From a virus, in IMG/VR virus record IMGVR_UViG_3300025083_000055, positions 1 through 51,102 of that record: DNA of 51,102 nucleotides. One strand, 5' to 3'. The position numbers and the translations under genes were made by a program. Numbering within the stretch: the first letter of the stretch is position 1; the number at the start of each line of letters is the position of its first letter. Below are positions 49,094 to 51,102 of the stretch, piece after piece. The notes beneath the pieces are model-generated. The model did not search any database. It had not been told where the DNA came from and saw nothing but the letters and a program-made list of their open reading frames with translations.

Positions 49094-50007
49094 TATTTAA
49101 AGTATTTTTTCTTCATTGGTGACTTTGATTTAAAAAAGTTTGGAGAACTTTTTTTGCCTGTAGCTTTCGCATCTCTAATTTTTTTAGCTTCTATTTCTTT
49201 TTTATTTCTTGCGTCTTGCTCCTCTTTAGTTAAATCTCCTTTTTCTAAATTTCTTTGTGCGCTTTTAAATGTTCCACCTTTCAATGGGTCTTTACTCATT
49301 TCAACCTGTCTTGTTCTAGCTGTCATGTTTTTATTGAAAGCGTCAAGCTCACTTGTATTTTCTTTTTGCTTAGCGGTTAATCTGTCGAATTTTCTACCAG
49401 AAGTGATGCCAGCATCTGATAATTTTTTTAATTTTCTATTTGTAGCGTCTAACTTATTTTGAGATTGGCGAACATCTTTTCCAGATTTTTTAATTGATCT
49501 GCTTTGCTGTCTAACTCTCCACGGAGACATAGCATCTAAATTATCTTTAGTCTGCAACGGTATTGAATCAACTTCATCTATACCATCAATAGCATCAGAA
49601 CCAGGAGTAGCATTAGTGCCGCTTGTTCCATAAAGTGGATCTTTCATAGCTCTAGCTGAATATGTTTCAAACTTCTCATCGGCTTTTCTATAACCTAAAG
49701 TCAAAGCATCATCATACGCTTGCCTTAATGATTTTTTGCCTGTAGCAGGGGTGCCCGCAACAGCAGGAGTGTCTTCTCCGTAAGTAATAACATTAGTATT
49801 TACCTGCTTTATTGGCGACTCAGTTTTTTTTTTCATTGAGAAACCTCTTAGCTTACTTGGCGATGGTATATCTCTAGTTTGATTATTGCCATGCACACCA
49901 GCCGGTCCTACATTTAATAAAGGCTCTTTCACACCTTTCTTTTGATTAAATAAACCTGATTCTACTCTTGCAGTAATCGGTATGTTCTTTTTTCCTTTTG
50001 TTCCCAT
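49093..50007 (-). CDS. SPxK-motif late protein (304 aa)
   Basis: Three SPxK tags occur (IPSPSKLRG, ESPIKQVN and, at the extreme C-terminus, KSPMKKKYFK). The body is Lys/Gln/Asp-rich and helical, with TPATGKKSLRQAYDDALTLG, a Trp-Arg segment DAMSPWRVRQQSRSIKKSG and a charged coiled-coil tail. It has no cysteine and no membrane segment. I know similar proteins from Bacteroidetes phages only as hypothetical. A structural or DNA-condensing role is inferred. Confidence 0.6.
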   Translation of the reverse strand: MGTKGKKNIPITARVESGLFNQKKGVKEPLLNVGPAGVHGNNQTRDIPSPSKLRGFSMKKKTESPIKQVNTNVITYGEDTPAVAGTPATGKKSLRQAYDDALTLGYRKADEKFETYSARAMKDPLYGTSGTNATPGSDAIDGIDEVDSIPLQTKDNLDAMSPWRVRQQSRSIKKSGKDVRQSQNKLDATNRKLKKLSDAGITSGRKFDRLTAKQKENTSELDAFNKNMTARTRQVEMSKDPLKGGTFKSAQRNLEKGDLTKEEQDARNKKEIEAKKIRDAKATGKKSSPNFFKSKSPMKKKYFK

Positions 50008-50021
50008 TATAGTTAGTTATG

Positions 50022-50435
50022 TTATTTTGTTAGATCCGCCGCTTTAGGTTCCTCTTTTTCTTCAAAGATTTTACCTACTTCAGCCCCTGCATCTACAAAT
50101 TTTTTGCCAGTTAATGCAGCGCCAGCTACTAAAGTTTCGTTAATTTTGAAAGGTGAAGATTTTGATTTTTGTGTTATTGGATTCATTTTAGCAGGACTAG
50201 CTAAATCACCACCGTATCCATCTTGAAAATACGCTTCCCCGCCGTAAAAATTTTTCTTTTTACCTGGCGACGAAAGTCTTTCTTGAAAAGATGCTTTAGC
50301 TTGCTTCAAAGAAACTTCCTCTCCGCCAACACCTTGTCTTGGTCCTGGATCTGATTTTTCTTGAAACCCACTTGCGTTTTGTTTAGACTCAATTTTATTA
50401 AGCCTATTTGCTTGTCCTCTATATGTAATTGCCAT
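50022..50435 (-). CDS. SPxK-motif late protein (137 aa)
   Basis: It contains SPGK, SPAK and SPFK tags in succession (LSSPGKKKNF, LASPAKMNP, SSPFKINE) within a Gly/Tyr-rich, probably disordered middle (YGGEAYFQDGYGGDL). The C-terminal part has GAALTGKKFVDAGAEVGKIF, sharing GAALTGKKF with the N-terminus of the 26632 protein, and ends in an acidic tail. The shared string suggests a common binding partner. Function unknown. Confidence 0.6.
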   Translation of the reverse strand: MAITYRGQANRLNKIESKQNASGFQEKSDPGPRQGVGGEEVSLKQAKASFQERLSSPGKKKNFYGGEAYFQDGYGGDLASPAKMNPITQKSKSSPFKINETLVAGAALTGKKFVDAGAEVGKIFEEKEEPKAADLTK

Positions 50436-50437
50436 AA

Positions 50438-50791
50438 TTATGATTGTTTATATGCTTCGTCTTCCCATTCAAAATCAGGATGGCCTTCGTTCATTTCAGA
50501 TCGCTTGTATACTTTCATTGGAGACTTTGTGTCTCTTTTCCAGGTTACAGAATCTTCTGTGTATTGTAATCGACCTGTAGCTAGCTGATCTAAATGTACT
50601 TTCTCATGAGCAACGGCTTTTTCTATTTTTTTATCAGATAACTTAGAACTAACAAAAATAGTACCGTCTCTATTAGCTTCAGCTTCAACCCCTTCTTCCA
50701 AATCATCTTTTAAAATAACAGGAGTACCAAACTGGGATGTTTTTTCGTGTATCCCAAATACTTCCGAATGAGGTTTTAACTTAAATGCCAT
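50438..50791 (-). CDS. Mini zinc metallopeptidase with SPxK tag (117 aa)
   Basis: It starts MAFKLKPHSEVFGI. A strand and helix pair leads to AVAHEKVHLDQL, a HExxH zinc motif (His62, Glu63, His66), and the C-terminal GHPDFEWEDEAYKQS supplies a candidate third Glu ligand in the 'W-E-x-EA' style of small phage and DUF4157-like peptidases. Between them is an SPMK tag (KRDTKSPMKVYKRS). A capsid-maturation or peptidoglycan-related peptidase, or an inactive structural relative, are all possible. The metal site is visible; the substrate is not. Confidence 0.6.
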   Translation of the reverse strand: MAFKLKPHSEVFGIHEKTSQFGTPVILKDDLEEGVEAEANRDGTIFVSSKLSDKKIEKAVAHEKVHLDQLATGRLQYTEDSVTWKRDTKSPMKVYKRSEMNEGHPDFEWEDEAYKQS

Positions 50792-51102
50792 TATCCTTTA
50801 TATCCAGATTTTGAAGCAGCTTGTGCGTTTTCTGCGTAATGCTTTCTTGCTTTAGCGCTTAATTTTTGGTTTGAGGCTTCTTTAATATCATACTTCATAC
50901 CTTTGTTCATTTTGGCTGGTGATTTACCTTGTTTAGCAGCAATTGCATCCACTATTTGTTTTGGTAAATTCTTTTTCTGCTTAGCTGTTTGCTTAGCAGG
51001 CGATGCGTAATCTTTTTTTGATTTGCTTTCGTCACCTTTTTTGCCACCGTACATTTTTGCAGGTGATTCGTAATCTAATTTACTTTTAGATTCATCTCCT
51101 TT
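50791..51102 (-). CDS. SPxK-repeat basic protein, 5' end outside the window
   Basis: The frame is open to the right edge, so the true start lies beyond 51102; an internal ATG at 51054 would give 87 aa. Two imperfect copies of KGDESKSK(L/K)DY(E/A)SPAK occur in tandem (51102-51055 and about 51036-50992), and a third SPAK follows in QGKSPAKMNKGMKYD. The C-terminus is helical (KLSAKARKHYAENAQAASKS). The protein is very basic and low-complexity. Its start-stop junction with the mini-peptidase gene is TAATG. Confidence 0.6.
   Translation of the reverse strand, partial: KGDESKSKLDYESPAKMYGGKKGDESKSKKDYASPAKQTAKQKKNLPKQIVDAIAAKQGKSPAKMNKGMKYDIKEASNQKLSAKARKHYAENAQAASKSGYKG

Noticed and set aside
1-51102. 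Direct circular closure of the window ends
   Set aside because: Joining base 51102 to base 1 places the TAG stop of the 1-231 gene in frame directly before the open 50791 frame, leaving its first ATG 48 bp away. The apparent AAAGGAG-ATG at the join is better explained as Lys-Gly-Asp-Glu codons of the repeat. More sequence is probably missing.
1-51102. Prophage or mobile element signals (integrase, repressor, IS ends, CRISPR array)
   Set aside because: No recombinase, transposase, att-like duplication or regularly spaced repeat array was found; the repeats at 846-895 are too short and close for CRISPR.

Overview
The window looks like most of the genome of a tailed double-stranded DNA phage from a low-GC, probably marine, Bacteroidetes (Flavobacteriia-type) host. 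Three things point there. Nearly all start codons follow A/T-rich leaders with no Shine-Dalgarno sequence. The late genes resemble those of podovirus-type Bacteroidetes phages: a portal of about 800 aa, a capsid protein with a Glu-rich scaffold-like partner, a huge 'stabilization'-type tail protein, and many small proteins with MAFK and SPxK motifs. The nucleotide-metabolism set (thymidylate synthase, ribonucleotide reductase, MazG) is typical of marine lytic phages. There is no integrase, repressor, IS element or CRISPR array. The host assignment is inference.

Layout. A divergent control region (about 479-1008) separates two opposed transcription units that converge on a GAAA-tetraloop terminator at 17509-17538. 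The rightward unit (1009-17488) starts with about 16 tiny accessory genes. Eight copies of a strikingly uniform bipartite promoter-like element lie among them, together with a canonical tRNA-Met(CAT), two tRNA-like RNA elements and a structured noncoding stretch (3143-3547). Next come DNA ligase, a probable pyrimidine-dimer glycosylase-like protein, an HTH regulator, a phage sigma factor, an ERF annealing protein, a RecE-like exonuclease, a small SSB-like protein and a primase-helicase. The unit ends with thymidylate synthase, a GIY-YIG/MazG fusion, a PD-(D/E)XK endonuclease and both ribonucleotide reductase subunits. No DNA polymerase or RNA polymerase gene is visible.

The leftward unit enters at the right edge (51102) and runs to 17537; two more leftward genes occupy 1-478. 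In transcription order it has small SPxK-motif proteins (one a mini-metallopeptidase), a possible GroES-like co-chaperonin, a terminase small-subunit candidate, terminase large subunit, portal, scaffold-like protein, major capsid protein, connector/tail proteins and a 1918-aa tail protein. Cys-rich and beta-rich tip proteins, a lipoprotein and internal virion proteins follow, then a 2665-aa polyvalent protein (zincin, sigma-like and HAD domains), two more SPxK proteins, a holin and an M15 endolysin.

Working model. Early promoters fire the small takeover genes. The HTH/sigma pair may then switch host RNA polymerase, while the replication, recombination and nucleotide genes make DNA with a host polymerase. 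The leftward unit builds the virion and lyses the cell. The giant virion protein carries a stretch resembling sigma-70 region 2. If real, it could be delivered with the DNA and help start early transcription; this is the most speculative and most interesting idea here.
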